Shown here piece after piece: positions 33,838-42,560 of a stretch of DNA of 64,000 nt (position 1 is the stretch's first letter; each line of letters starts with the position of its first letter). The notes under the pieces were generated by a model, which did not search any database, had not been told where the DNA came from, and worked only from the letters and a program-made list of their open reading frames with translations. Source of the DNA: Acidobacteriota bacterium (GTDB lineage Bacteria; Acidobacteriota; Terriglobia; Terriglobales; SCQP01); the NCBI GenBank assembly GCA_021818955.1, contig JAKASR010000003.1, positions 124,001-188,000 of the forward strand, in the 5' to 3' direction. Made by a program: the position numbers and the translations under genes.

Positions 33838-35487
33838 TTACGCGCCGATATCCAAGGGCAAGGGTGCGCCGCGGGCTGCCCGCCGCAGCGCCGGCGGCAG
33901 CGCCGCGAATAAATCCGTAGCCAGCAACGCCGGCTCGCCCCAGCGCCGCGCGGCCACATCGCCCGCCAGACCATGCAAATAGACCGCCGCGGCAGCCACA
34001 TCAAAAGCGTCGCGGTTATCAAATTGCGCCCATAAACCTGCAAGTAATCCGGTCAGGACGTCACCCATGCCGCCGGTGGCCATGCCGGGATTGCCGCTGA
34101 TGTTAATCGCCATGCGACCGCCGGGGCTGGCGATCAGGCTACGATGTCCCTTCAATACGACCACGGCATGGGTAGCTTGCGCCAAGCGGCGGGCGCAGCC
34201 GGCGGGGTCGGCCACGACATCCCGCGTGCTCGCGTTCAAAAGCCGCGCCATTTCGCCCGGATGCGGAGTAAGAATGGCGGCACAGCGTCCGCGCCGTTTT
34301 TCAGCGCCCGCGGCTAACGACGCCAGGCTGTCGAGATTGCCGGCAAAGGCGTTCAGGCCATCCGCATCAAGCACCCAGGGGACAGGCGAAGATTTTAAGA
34401 TCTGGCGCAATGCGCCAACCGATTCCGCCGCGAGTCCCAGGCCCGGGCCGGCGGCCAGCAGGTTTATGCCTTTCCACAAATCACCCGATTCAAAATCGCG
34501 CAGCGCCGCCGCCGCCAGGGCACCCGCGGGCGTTTCCGGCAAAGGATGGGTCATCAGCTCCGGGTGATAGGAGGCAACGATGGGTAAAATGCCCGCGGGC
34601 ACCGCCGCCGTCACCAGGCCGGCGCCCATGCGCAAAGCGGCGACCGAAGCCATTGCCGCCGCGCCCGATTTGCCGATAGATCCGGCCAGCACCAATACAT
34701 GGCCGTAGCTGCCCTTGTGCGACTCAGCCGGGCGCGGCGATAAAAACGGCAGCGCGCAGCCGGCATCGCCAAGCCAAACATTGAAATCGGGACGATCCAA
34801 TTCGCTGGCCGGCGTGCCAATCGACTCGACGCGCAGCCGGCCGGTCCGGTGCGCATAGGCGCCGAGCAGATGACCCAGCTTGGGCGCGGTGAAGGTTACG
34901 GTCCAATCGGCGCGGACAATAGGCGGCTCCGCGCTTTCCGGTATATCGCGGGCATAGAAGCCATCGGCGGGAAGGCCGGAAGGAATATCCACCGCGAGCA
35001 GGGGAATTTCCGGCCGCCGCTGGTTCAGCATGGAAATAATTTCCGCCGCCAACCCCTGGGGCGGGCGGTCGAGCCCGGTGCCATAGATGGCATCGACCAG
35101 CAAGACGCTTTGCGAGAAAGCCGCGCGCACCGCGCCGAGGTTGTGAGCGCCGGCAAGGACCGGGGCCGGCTCGGGAGCTTCCGCACGCAGCCGGTTCCAG
35201 GCTGCGAGCGCCTCGCCACGGTAAGCTTCGGGTTCAGCCAGCAACACGACCTGGACGGAACAGCCTTGCAGGCGCAACAGGCGGGCTGCGACCAGGCCAT
35301 CTCCGCCATTGTTGCCTTTGCCGCACACCACGGTCACCGGTCCGCGGGCAAGTTCCGGCCAGGCGTGGCGTGCAAATTGCGCCACCGCCGCGCCGGCATG
35401 CTCCATCAGCGCCGGCCCTGGCACGCCGTGCACGCTGGCGGTGCGCCGGTCCAGCTCGCGCATCTGCGCCGCGGTAAGCACTTTCAT
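33838..35487 (-). CDS. nnrD: Bifunctional NAD(P)H-hydrate epimerase / ADP-dependent dehydratase
   Basis: Repairs hydrated NADH and NADPH. The 549-residue fusion has the epimerase domain first (residues 1-215: MKVLTAAQMRELDRR, VVCGKGNNGGDGLVAARLL, VDAIYGTGL). The dehydratase domain follows (residues 230-535: HKGSYGHVLVLAGSIGKSGAA, AGPGLGL, VLDADGLNAFAG, ILTPHPGEMARLL, and NPGMATGGMGDVLTGLLAGL). All expected motifs for both activities are present. Also called nnrE-nnrD fusion (YjeF-type). Divergent from the heme/cytochrome genes across 119 nt. Confidence 0.95.
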   Translation of the reverse strand: MKVLTAAQMRELDRRTASVHGVPGPALMEHAGAAVAQFARHAWPELARGPVTVVCGKGNNGGDGLVAARLLRLQGCSVQVVLLAEPEAYRGEALAAWNRLRAEAPEPAPVLAGAHNLGAVRAAFSQSVLLVDAIYGTGLDRPPQGLAAEIISMLNQRRPEIPLLAVDIPSGLPADGFYARDIPESAEPPIVRADWTVTFTAPKLGHLLGAYAHRTGRLRVESIGTPASELDRPDFNVWLGDAGCALPFLSPRPAESHKGSYGHVLVLAGSIGKSGAAAMASVAALRMGAGLVTAAVPAGILPIVASYHPELMTHPLPETPAGALAAAALRDFESGDLWKGINLLAAGPGLGLAAESVGALRQILKSSPVPWVLDADGLNAFAGNLDSLASLAAGAEKRRGRCAAILTPHPGEMARLLNASTRDVVADPAGCARRLAQATHAVVVLKGHRSLIASPGGRMAINISGNPGMATGGMGDVLTGLLAGLWAQFDNRDAFDVAAAAVYLHGLAGDVAARRWGEPALLATDLFAALPPALRRAARGAPLPLDIGA

Positions 35488-35606
35488 TGGACGTGTACCC
35501 TAACCTAATTCCATTATTCAAGCTTTCTGACTTCGACTTATTGTCTAATCCCCGGGCAAGGCGGCGCAACCCTGGAAAGCTTCGCGACCGCTATAATTAA
35601 GATTCC

Positions 35607-36446
35607 ATGCCGGGATTAAGCCTATTTTGGGACCGCGTCGCCCTCACCTTTTATACTCTCGGCCTTTTCTTTACGCTGGCGGTGTTGCTCTGGCGCCGGG
35701 AGCATTTTTTCCACTGGGTGCGCCGGGTGATCGGCCTGGGCTTCCTATTTCAGCTGGTGAGCGTGGTCGAAACCGGATATGTCGCCCATCATTTTCCAGT
35801 CACGCAGTTTAGCGAAACCGTCAACCTGCTGGCGCTGCTAATCGCCGGGATTTTTCTGCTGGCCTGGCGGCTATATTCGCCGCGTGGATTGCCGCTGATC
35901 ATTGAACCGTTATTGTTTCTGCTGACCTTCAGCGCGATTTATGGGCCGGCCGGCACCGCGCGCATCGGCCTGCAACCGGCGCCGACGGGCCTGCACAATG
36001 CCTGGATTTATTGGCACGTTGCGCTCAGCCTGCTGGGGCTGGCGGGGCTGGCGCTAGCGGTGGCGGGCGCGCTGCTCTATCTCTGGACCGAACGCCAGCT
36101 CAAACACCGTCCGCTGCGCGCCAGCCTGGCGCGCGCCCTGCCGCCGCTGGAAACCCTGGATCGCATGATTTACCTGGCGCTTTTGTTCGGTTTTCCGCTG
36201 CTGACGCTGGGACTGATCATCGGCTTTTATCGCGCCGGAATCCAATGGGGAGTCGAAGGACTGCAGGATCCGAAAATTCTGATCTCCGTAATCACCTGGG
36301 GGCTGTACCTGATCCTGCTGTTCGTGCGCTGGTCATCGGGCTGGCGGGGACGGCGTTCGGCGCTTATTATCGTGATCTGTTTTCTGACCGCGGTGGCCGG
36401 GTTCATTTCCAACAGCTTTAGCCACCTGCACGATTTCATGCGATGA
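35607..36446 (+). CDS. ccsA: CcsA/HemX-family cytochrome c assembly membrane protein
   Basis: 279-residue membrane protein with about eight helices. The conserved core has HNAWIYWHVALSLLGLAGLALAV and the tryptophan-rich loop GIQWGVEGLQDPKILISVITWGLY, with His residues at helix ends (HFPVTQFSETVNLLALL, NSFSHLHDF), as in CcsA/CcmC and HemX. Its stop overlaps the hemA start by ATGA, the classic hemX-hemA pairing, so it may support heme handling or glutamyl-tRNA reductase level. A dedicated cytochrome c role is not certain. Confidence 0.88.
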   Translation: MPGLSLFWDRVALTFYTLGLFFTLAVLLWRREHFFHWVRRVIGLGFLFQLVSVVETGYVAHHFPVTQFSETVNLLALLIAGIFLLAWRLYSPRGLPLIIEPLLFLLTFSAIYGPAGTARIGLQPAPTGLHNAWIYWHVALSLLGLAGLALAVAGALLYLWTERQLKHRPLRASLARALPPLETLDRMIYLALLFGFPLLTLGLIIGFYRAGIQWGVEGLQDPKILISVITWGLYLILLFVRWSSGWRGRRSALIIVICFLTAVAGFISNSFSHLHDFMR

Positions 36447-37840
36447 CGCTCCGGCTCTACGGTCTCAGCCACCACACCGCTCCGCTCGAGATTCGCGAGC
36501 GGCTGGCGCTGGATATGGAAGCGCTGCCGCAGGCGGTGGAACGGCTGCGGCAGCAAGCCGGCGTCGCGGAAGCGCTGGTGCTTTCCACCTGCAATCGCTT
36601 CGAGATCTGGATGATCGCAGCCGGCGGCGAAGAGCCCGATCCGTTCGCCGCTCTGGAACAAGCCCGCGGGCACGCGTTGCCGCGCGAGCTGGCGGCGCAT
36701 TGCTATGAGCGCCGCGAGCGCGAGGCGCTGCGCCATATTTTTCGCGTCTGCGCCAGTCTCGATTCCATGCTGGTAGGCGAGCCGCAAATCCTGGGCCAAG
36801 TGAAACAGGCTTTCCAGGCGGCGCGGCAGGCCGGCGGGATCGGTCCCCACCTGGAATTAATCCTGGAGCGCGCGTTCGCCTCCGCCAAGCGCGTCCGCTC
36901 CGACACCACGCTGGTGAGCGCTTCCGCCTCGCTCAGCCATGCCACCATCAAGATTGCGCGCGGCATTTTCGGCCAACTCGAAGCGCGCGCCGTACTGCTG
37001 CTGGGCACGGGAAAAATCGGCGCCACCGCGGCACGAGACCTGCGCCGGCATGGCGCCGGACGGATCCTGCTGGCCAACCGCACCGCCGAACGCGCCCTGC
37101 GCCTGGCGCAGGAACTGGAAGCCGAAGCCCTGCCCTGGGAACAATGGCGCGCCGCCGCCCACCAGGCCGATATCGTGGTGAACAGCGTTCCCGGCTCCGA
37201 ACTCCAACTCGAGCGCGCCCAGGTGGAGCATTGGTTGCGCGAACGGCGCCAGCGTCCCGTGCTGCTGCTCGATCTGGCGGTGCCCCGCGCATTCGAGAAC
37301 GGCATCAACCAGCTCGATCAGGCCTTTCTCTACAACCTCGACGATCTGCAAGACGCGGTGGCCGCCAACCAGGCCGAGCGCGGACGCGCCGCCGCCAAAG
37401 CGGAACAATTGATCGAAGCCGAGGTGGAAAAATTCGAGCGGCGCAAGCAAAGCCGTGACATGGCGCCGCTGCTGCGCGCGCTGCAGGCGGAAGCGGAACG
37501 GCTGCGCCAGATAGAATTGGACCGCCTGCGGCATAAATTCGGGCAATTGACCCCGGAACAGATTGCCCTGCTGGATGAGCTGACCCGCGGCCTAATGCGC
37601 AAGTGGCTGCACCGCCCGCTGGTGGAATTGAAAATCGCCGCCAGCGGCATCGAAGGCGAACTGCTAGCCGATTTTGCGCAGCGGCTGTTCGGGCTGTCGC
37701 TGCCGGATGCCGGCGAGGCGGCGACGGAAATCAGCCTGAGCGCGGCCTCGACCGCATCGCCCGGGTTCGAGCCGGATTCCACCGATTCCGATCTTCCCGC
37801 GCCCCCGGCTCCCCCAGCCGGCGCGCGCCTGGTGCGCTGA
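36443..37840 (+). CDS. hemA: Glutamyl-tRNA reductase
   Basis: First committed step of C5-pathway tetrapyrrole synthesis, giving glutamate-1-semialdehyde. The 465-residue product has GLSHHTAPLEIRERLA, the catalytic Cys50 in LSTCNRFEIW, LVGEPQILGQVKQAF, the NADPH loop LLGTGKIGATAARDL, and a C-terminal dimerisation helix. The last ~40 residues (Ser/Pro/Asp-rich) are a non-conserved tail. It is translationally coupled to ccsA. The substrate tRNA-Glu gene is not in the window. Confidence 0.97.
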   Translation: MTLRLYGLSHHTAPLEIRERLALDMEALPQAVERLRQQAGVAEALVLSTCNRFEIWMIAAGGEEPDPFAALEQARGHALPRELAAHCYERREREALRHIFRVCASLDSMLVGEPQILGQVKQAFQAARQAGGIGPHLELILERAFASAKRVRSDTTLVSASASLSHATIKIARGIFGQLEARAVLLLGTGKIGATAARDLRRHGAGRILLANRTAERALRLAQELEAEALPWEQWRAAAHQADIVVNSVPGSELQLERAQVEHWLRERRQRPVLLLDLAVPRAFENGINQLDQAFLYNLDDLQDAVAANQAERGRAAAKAEQLIEAEVEKFERRKQSRDMAPLLRALQAEAERLRQIELDRLRHKFGQLTPEQIALLDELTRGLMRKWLHRPLVELKIAASGIEGELLADFAQRLFGLSLPDAGEAATEISLSAASTASPGFEPDSTDSDLPAPPAPPAGARLVR

Positions 37841-37841
37841 G

Positions 37842-38813
37842 GTGGACGCTACGCCCATTCCAGCCTCCACCCCGTTGCGCATTGGCACGCGCGGCTCCGC
37901 GCTGGCGCTATGGCAGGCCAATTTTGTGCGCGCCGAACTGCAGCAGCGCGGCTGGCCGGCGCAACTTGCAATCATTACCACCAGCGGCGACCGCCATTCC
38001 GCCCGCCTGCGCGCCATGGGAGGCAAGGGGCTGTTCACCAAGGAAATTGAAGAAGCCCTGCTGGAGCACCGCATCGATCTGGCGGTGCATAGCCTCAAGG
38101 ATGTTCCCGCCGAGCTGCCCGCGGGGCTGGTGCTGGGCGCCATTCCTCCGCGCGCCGACCCGAGGGACGTTTTGCTCGCCCACGATGGGCGGACGCTCGC
38201 GCGGCTGCCAAATTGCGCCCGAGTCGGCACCAGCAGCCTTCGCCGCCAGGCGCAATTGCTGCACCGCCGCCCCGATCTCGCAATCGTGCCCCTCAGCGGC
38301 AACATCGATACCCGCTTGCGCAAATGGCGCGACGGCGATGCCGCCGCCATCGTGCTGGCCGCCGCCGGGCTGGATCGGTTGCAGGCGGATGCAGCGATCA
38401 GCGAGCGCTTCGAGCCCGCCGATTTTCTTCCCGCCGCCGGCCAGGGGGCGCTGGCGATTGAATGCCGCGCCGGTGACGCCGCCGTGCTGGCGCGGCTTTC
38501 CGCTTTACACCATGCCGCCAGCGCTTGCGCGGTGGCAGCGGAGCGGCGGGTGCTAGAGGCGCTCGGCGCCGGCTGCCATACCGCTCTGGCCGCGTATGCC
38601 GATTTCCACCAGGGCGATTTGCGCTTGCGGGCGCGCTTATTCTCGCCCGATGGCCGCGATTGCCTGGAAGCCGAAGCCCGCCGGCCGGCTCCGGAACTCG
38701 ATGATGCCGCCGCCCGCAAGCTGGGCGACCGCGTCGCCGAAAGCTTACAACGCCAGGGCGCCGCCCGCCTGCTGGCGCTCGCCATCAATCCTCCGGCGCC
38801 GAGCCTGCCATGA
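37842..38813 (+). CDS. hemC: Hydroxymethylbilane synthase (porphobilinogen deaminase)
   Basis: Polymerises four porphobilinogens. The 323-residue product starts with GTG two nt after the hemA stop. It has LRIGTRGSALALWQA, GGKGLFTKEIEEALL, AVHSLKDVPAELP, VGTSSLRRQAQLL, LSGNIDTRLRKW and the dipyrromethane cofactor Cys245 in LGAGCHTALAAYA. The stop overlaps hemD by ATGA. No oddities. Confidence 0.97.
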   Translation: MDATPIPASTPLRIGTRGSALALWQANFVRAELQQRGWPAQLAIITTSGDRHSARLRAMGGKGLFTKEIEEALLEHRIDLAVHSLKDVPAELPAGLVLGAIPPRADPRDVLLAHDGRTLARLPNCARVGTSSLRRQAQLLHRRPDLAIVPLSGNIDTRLRKWRDGDAAAIVLAAAGLDRLQADAAISERFEPADFLPAAGQGALAIECRAGDAAVLARLSALHHAASACAVAAERRVLEALGAGCHTALAAYADFHQGDLRLRARLFSPDGRDCLEAEARRPAPELDDAAARKLGDRVAESLQRQGAARLLALAINPPAPSLP

Positions 38814-39625
38814 GCGCCGGGATCGAAGCTGAATCCGCCCAGCCGCTGCTCGGACGGCGGATCGTGGTCACGCGCCCACGGCAGCAGGCGGCAAGCCTGT
38901 TGCGCGCACTGGAAGCCTTGGGCGCAGTCGCGCTGGCGTTGCCCACCATCGAAACCGCGCCGCCGGCAGACTGGCGTCCGCTCGACCGGGCGCTGGCTCG
39001 TCTCGATGAGTTCCAGGGCTATATTTTCACCAGCGCCAACGGCGTCGAGGCGTTTTTTACGCGCGCCGCCGCGCTCGGCCTCGCGCCGCGCCCGGCGGCG
39101 GAGAGTTGGATTTGCGCAATTGGGCCGGAAACCGCGCGCCGGCTGGGAAGCTACGGCTGGCGCCCGCATCTGGTTCCCGAACGTTTTGTGGCGGAAGGCA
39201 TACTTGAAACTCTATCCGGCAAGCCGCTCGGCGGAAGTCGTATTCTGATTCCGCGCGCGGCCCAGGCGCGCGATGTGTTGCCGCAAGAGCTAGCCCGCGC
39301 CGGCGCGGACTGCGAAATCATCGCCGTTTACCAGACTCGAATTCCCGCCGAGGCGGCACGCCGCGCGCAATCGCTTTTCCCCGCCCCGCCCGCGCGTCCA
39401 GGCGCCGACGCGGTGCTGTTTACCAGCAGCTCTACCGCGCAACACCTGGCGGCCATTCTGGGCGCCGATTATGCCCGCAGGCTCGCCGGCGCCGCCTTGG
39501 GCGCCATCGGACCCATCACCGCGGCCACGCTCCAAGAACTCGGCTTGCGCGCCGCATTCGTGGCGGAGGAATACACCGCCAAGGGGCTGGTGAAATCGGT
39601 GATTGACTACTTCCGCAAGCTGTAA
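38810..39625 (+). CDS. hemD: Uroporphyrinogen-III synthase
   Basis: Cyclises hydroxymethylbilane with D-ring inversion. The 271-residue product has the two-lobed low-conservation HemD fold: VVTRPRQQAASLLRALEALGAVALALPTIE at the start, YIFTSANGVEAFF, AIGPETARRLGSYG, an ILIPRAAQARDVLPQEL second-lobe strand, VLFTSSSTAQHLAAILG, and AIGPITAATLQELGLRAAFVAEEYTAKGLV at the end. Last gene of ccsA-hemA-hemC-hemD, followed by a terminator hairpin. Confidence 0.94.
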   Translation: MSAGIEAESAQPLLGRRIVVTRPRQQAASLLRALEALGAVALALPTIETAPPADWRPLDRALARLDEFQGYIFTSANGVEAFFTRAAALGLAPRPAAESWICAIGPETARRLGSYGWRPHLVPERFVAEGILETLSGKPLGGSRILIPRAAQARDVLPQELARAGADCEIIAVYQTRIPAEAARRAQSLFPAPPARPGADAVLFTSSSTAQHLAAILGADYARRLAGAALGAIGPITAATLQELGLRAAFVAEEYTAKGLVKSVIDYFRKL

Positions 39626-39632
39626 ATTTTTG

Positions 39633-39651
39633 TGCGGCGGCCGCATTTTAT
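39633..39651 (+). terminator. Rho-independent terminator after hemD
   Basis: TGCGG-CGG-CCGCA stem-loop followed by TTTTATT, eight nt after the hemD stop. The stem is only five pairs, but with high GC. Confidence 0.6.
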
Positions 39652-39672
39652 TGCGGCTAAGTCATTGAAAAT

Positions 39673-39750
39673 GCGGCACGGCCGCTTTTACTTTTCGGCG
39701 CTGACGCTTTCGCCAAGGTCCGGCCGAAACCGAACGCAGGGCGAATACTC
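39673..39750 (+). repeat. Dispersed repeat element A, copy
   Basis: GCGGCACGGCCGCTTTTACT, TTTCGGCGCTGACGCTTTCGCCAAGG, CCGGCCGAAACCGAACGCAGGGCGAATACTC-type right half (one change in the GTCCGG arm partner). Follows the hemD terminator and precedes the SDR gene by 21 nt. Confidence 0.85.
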
Positions 39751-39771
39751 TCGGTTTCCTACAATAGAACA

Positions 39772-40533
39772 ATGCAGATTACCGGCAATACCCTGCTGAT
39801 CACCGGCGGCGCCAGCGGCATTGGACGCGGGCTGGCCGAGGCTTTTCATCGCCTGGGAAACCAGGTCATCATCGCCGGACGCCGCCAGGCGCTGCTGGAC
39901 GAGGTGGCGTTCGCGAATCCCGGCATGGAAGCGATCCCGCTCGACGTTTCCGACCTCGCTTCCCTGCCCGGCTGGGCGGCGAAACTCGTGGCGCGATTCC
40001 CCGCCCTCAATGGACTGATCAACAATGCCGGCATCATGCGCATCGAAAACCTGCTCGACGCCGACCGCGCTTACGCCGAAGCCGAAGTCATCGTCAACAC
40101 TAACCTGCTGGCGCCGATCCGATTGACGACGGCGCTGCTGCCTCAGCTCCAGCGCCAGCCGCGGGCGACGGTGATGAACGTCTCTTCCGGCTTGGCCTTC
40201 GTTCCCATGGCGATTACGCCCACCTACTGCGCCGCCAAGGCGGCGATTCATAGTTGGACCGAGACGCTGCGGCTGCAATTGCGCCGCACCCGGATCGAGG
40301 TGCTGGAGCTGATTCCGCCCTATGTCGCGACCGATCTGCTCGGCCGCCGCGCAGCGCCCGACCCGCGCGCCATGCCGCTCGACGCCTTCCTCGCCGAGGT
40401 AATGGAGATTTTGCGCACACGCCCCGAGGCGCGCGAAATCCGCGTCGGCCGGGTCGAGCCGTTGCGCCTGGCCGAGCGCGAAGGCCGCTATGAAGCGATG
40501 CTGCAGAGGCTGAATCCGCCCGCGCTCAGCTAG
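39772..40533 (+). CDS. SDR-family oxidoreductase (DltE-like)
   Basis: 253-residue NAD(P)-dependent short-chain dehydrogenase. It has cofactor loop TGGASGIG (residues 11-18), NNAG (84-87), catalytic Ser139 in NVSSG, and Tyr152/Lys156 in YCAAK. The N-terminal LLITGGASGIGRGLAEAFHRLGNQVIIAGR and ending LRLQLRRTRIEVLELIPPYVATDL resemble the DltE/YciK-type SDRs acting on unknown substrates. Stand-alone gene, convergent with xylB. Confidence 0.92.
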   Translation: MQITGNTLLITGGASGIGRGLAEAFHRLGNQVIIAGRRQALLDEVAFANPGMEAIPLDVSDLASLPGWAAKLVARFPALNGLINNAGIMRIENLLDADRAYAEAEVIVNTNLLAPIRLTTALLPQLQRQPRATVMNVSSGLAFVPMAITPTYCAAKAAIHSWTETLRLQLRRTRIEVLELIPPYVATDLLGRRAAPDPRAMPLDAFLAEVMEILRTRPEAREIRVGRVEPLRLAEREGRYEAMLQRLNPPALS

Positions 40534-40543
40534 GCGGCGTGGC

Positions 40544-42082
40544 CTACGAGCCGGCGGCGCGGAGGCGGGGAAACCAGCTTTCCAGGCGGGGATACAGATC
40601 GCGATAAAGAGCGTAGCCGGCGTCGTAGGTGGCGGCGGCGGCGGAGTTGGGCTGCAGCCGGCGGGCGATGCGCAGGCAGCGGCCGCAGGCAGCGGCAAGC
40701 GAGGGATAAGCGCCGTTGCCTACCATCGCCAGCAGCGCGGCGCCATAGGCAGCGCCTTCCTGGCTGGCCAGCAGCACGCAGGGAGCGTTATAGATATCGG
40801 TTTGAATGCGCGGCCAGACTTCGCCGCGCGCGCCGCCGCCCGAAAGCCGGATCTCGCGCACCGGAATGCCCAGTTCCCGGAAGATTTCGAGCGAGTCGCG
40901 CAGACTGTAGGCGACGCCTTCGAGCACGGCCCGCACCAGGTGGGCGCGGGTGTGGCTGGCGGTGAGGCCGATCCAGCCGCCGCGGGCATCGGGATCGAGA
41001 TGGGGAGCGCGTTCGCCCATCAGGTAAGGTAAAAAGAACAGGCCGTCGCTGCCCGGCGGCGCGGCTTCGGCGTGGCGGCAGAGAGCGTCGTAGGCATCGC
41101 CTCCGCCGGCGGCTTCGGCCTGGCGTTCGGCCTCGCCCAAATGATCGCGCACCCAGCGCAGCGATAATCCCGCCGCCTGCGTCACTCCCATCACGTGCCA
41201 TTCGCCCGGTACGGCATGGCAGAAAGTGTGAATGCGACCGTGCGGATCCGCCAGCGGCCGGTCGGTGGCGGCAAAGAGCACGCCGGAGGTGCCTAAGGTG
41301 GCGGAAGACAGTCCGGCGGCGACGATGCCGTTGCCTACCGCGCCGGCGGCCTGATCGCCGCCGCCGGCCACCACGGGCGTGCCGGCGCGCAGGCCGGTGG
41401 CGGCGGCCGCGGCGGCGCTGATCTGGCCGGTCACGGCGATGCTTTCGAAGACTTCCGGCACAAATTCCGGCGGGAGTTCCAGCGCCTCCAGCATGGGCGC
41501 GGACCAGCGCCGGGCAAGCACGTCGAAAAATCCGGTGCCGCTCGCGTCGGAAACGTCGCTGGCGTAAACGCCGGTGAGGCGGTAACGCAAATAATCTTTC
41601 GGCAGCAGGAATTTGCGGGCGCGGCGGAATTCTTCGGGACGGTTTTGCCGCACCCACAAAATTTTGGGCGCGGAAAAACCGGTAAGCAGCGGGTTGGCGA
41701 TATGGCGCAGCACCTGCTCGGCGCCCACTTGGGCGGTAAGGGCTTCGACCTGCGGCTGGGTGCGCTGGTCGCACCAGATCAGCGACGGGCCCAGCACCTC
41801 GCCGGCGGCGTCGAGCAACACCACGCCGTGCATCTGGCCGGTTAGCCCGATGGCCTGAACTTCCTCGCCTTTTACCCCCGCCTGACGCAGCGCCGCCGCG
41901 ATGGCGGCCTGCGCCGCCCGCCACCAGTCGCGCGCGTCCTGCTCGGCCCAGAGTGGACGCGGCATGGCAATGGGCGGATGCCCGGCGGCGGCCGAGGCCA
42001 CCACCTCGCCCGCCAGGTTTAAAATCAGGGCGCGTGTCCCGCCCGTGCCTACGTCAATTCCCATCCAAACCGGCATAGGCAA
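40544..42082 (-). CDS. xylB: Xylulokinase (FGGY family)
   Basis: Phosphorylates D-xylulose to xylulose 5-phosphate for entry into the pentose phosphate pathway. The 512-residue product has the N-terminal phosphate loop MGIDVGTGGTRALIL, GLTGQMHGVVLLD, the metal/sugar Asp in VVAGGGDQAAGAVG, TLGTSGVLFAA, the FFLPYLMGERAPHLDPDARG signature and the C-terminal IRLSGGGARG ATP loop. These fit XylB rather than glycerol kinase. No xylose isomerase or transporter is adjacent, so the substrate within FGGY kinases is not fully certain. Confidence 0.92.
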   Translation of the reverse strand: MPMPVWMGIDVGTGGTRALILNLAGEVVASAAAGHPPIAMPRPLWAEQDARDWWRAAQAAIAAALRQAGVKGEEVQAIGLTGQMHGVVLLDAAGEVLGPSLIWCDQRTQPQVEALTAQVGAEQVLRHIANPLLTGFSAPKILWVRQNRPEEFRRARKFLLPKDYLRYRLTGVYASDVSDASGTGFFDVLARRWSAPMLEALELPPEFVPEVFESIAVTGQISAAAAAATGLRAGTPVVAGGGDQAAGAVGNGIVAAGLSSATLGTSGVLFAATDRPLADPHGRIHTFCHAVPGEWHVMGVTQAAGLSLRWVRDHLGEAERQAEAAGGGDAYDALCRHAEAAPPGSDGLFFLPYLMGERAPHLDPDARGGWIGLTASHTRAHLVRAVLEGVAYSLRDSLEIFRELGIPVREIRLSGGGARGEVWPRIQTDIYNAPCVLLASQEGAAYGAALLAMVGNGAYPSLAAACGRCLRIARRLQPNSAAAATYDAGYALYRDLYPRLESWFPRLRAAGS

Positions 42083-42250
42083 TCAGGATACAAAAGACGG
42101 CGGCTGCGCGCTCCATAAAATAGAGGCGAAAACGAAATTCATCCCCCTGCGGCTTTCCGAAACCAGCGGGCGCTCCGGCTTGTTGCTGCCAAAATGGCTG
42201 CGCTTCAAGGCCTTGAATTAGTGCTGCGGGGTTTTGCCGCGAAAGCGCCA

Positions 42251-42329
42251 GCGGCAGGGCCGCTTTTACTTTTAGGCGCTGACGCTTTCGCCAAGGTCCG
42301 GCCGAAACCGGACGCATTGCGAATACTCA
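42251..42329 (+). repeat. Dispersed repeat element A, copy
   Basis: Complete consensus copy: GCGGCAGGGCCGCTTTTACT, TTTAGGCGCTGACGCTTTCGCC, GGTCCGGCCGAAACCGGACG, CATTGCGAATACTC. It is in the 478-nt gap between divergent xylB and the small protein gene at 42561; the first part of that gap (42083-42250) holds nothing I can identify. Confidence 0.85.
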
Positions 42330-42346
42330 TGGCAGCCGAAAGTTTG

Positions 42347-42442
42347 TTGTCGTTCATAGGCGCGGGACCTAATAGGGACCCCGCGCTTCGGCCTAAGATT
42401 TCGGACGAAAACTGCTGCCCGACTCGACCGTTAACGCTTTCT
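42347..42442 (+). repeat. Dispersed repeat element B, copy 2
   Basis: TTGTCGTTcatAGGCGCGGGACC, arms GCGCGGG and CCCGCGC around TAATAGGGA, CTTCGGCC, TTTCGGACGAAAACTGCTGCC, tail GACTCGACCGTTAACGCTTTCT. It is arranged with element A exactly as in the 10461-10694 copy (A then B, same strand), but with a shorter spacer. Confidence 0.75.
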
Positions 42443-42560
42443 GTACCGATTCCGGCTGAAAAAAACTTCCGGCTTTAACCCCGGCCATGAAATTCATGTA
42501 TGATCCGGATTGGTTGAAACGCCTGTCATTGCGGCAACGTCTCAGGCTTTAAGGATTGGT

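Noticed and set aside
42251-42329. Repeat A as coding for a basic peptide on the minus strand (MRPVSAGPWRKRQRLKVKAA)
   Set aside because: Three copies keep this frame, but others shift frame, lose the ATG or lack an SD, so the selection seems to be on DNA or RNA rather than peptide.
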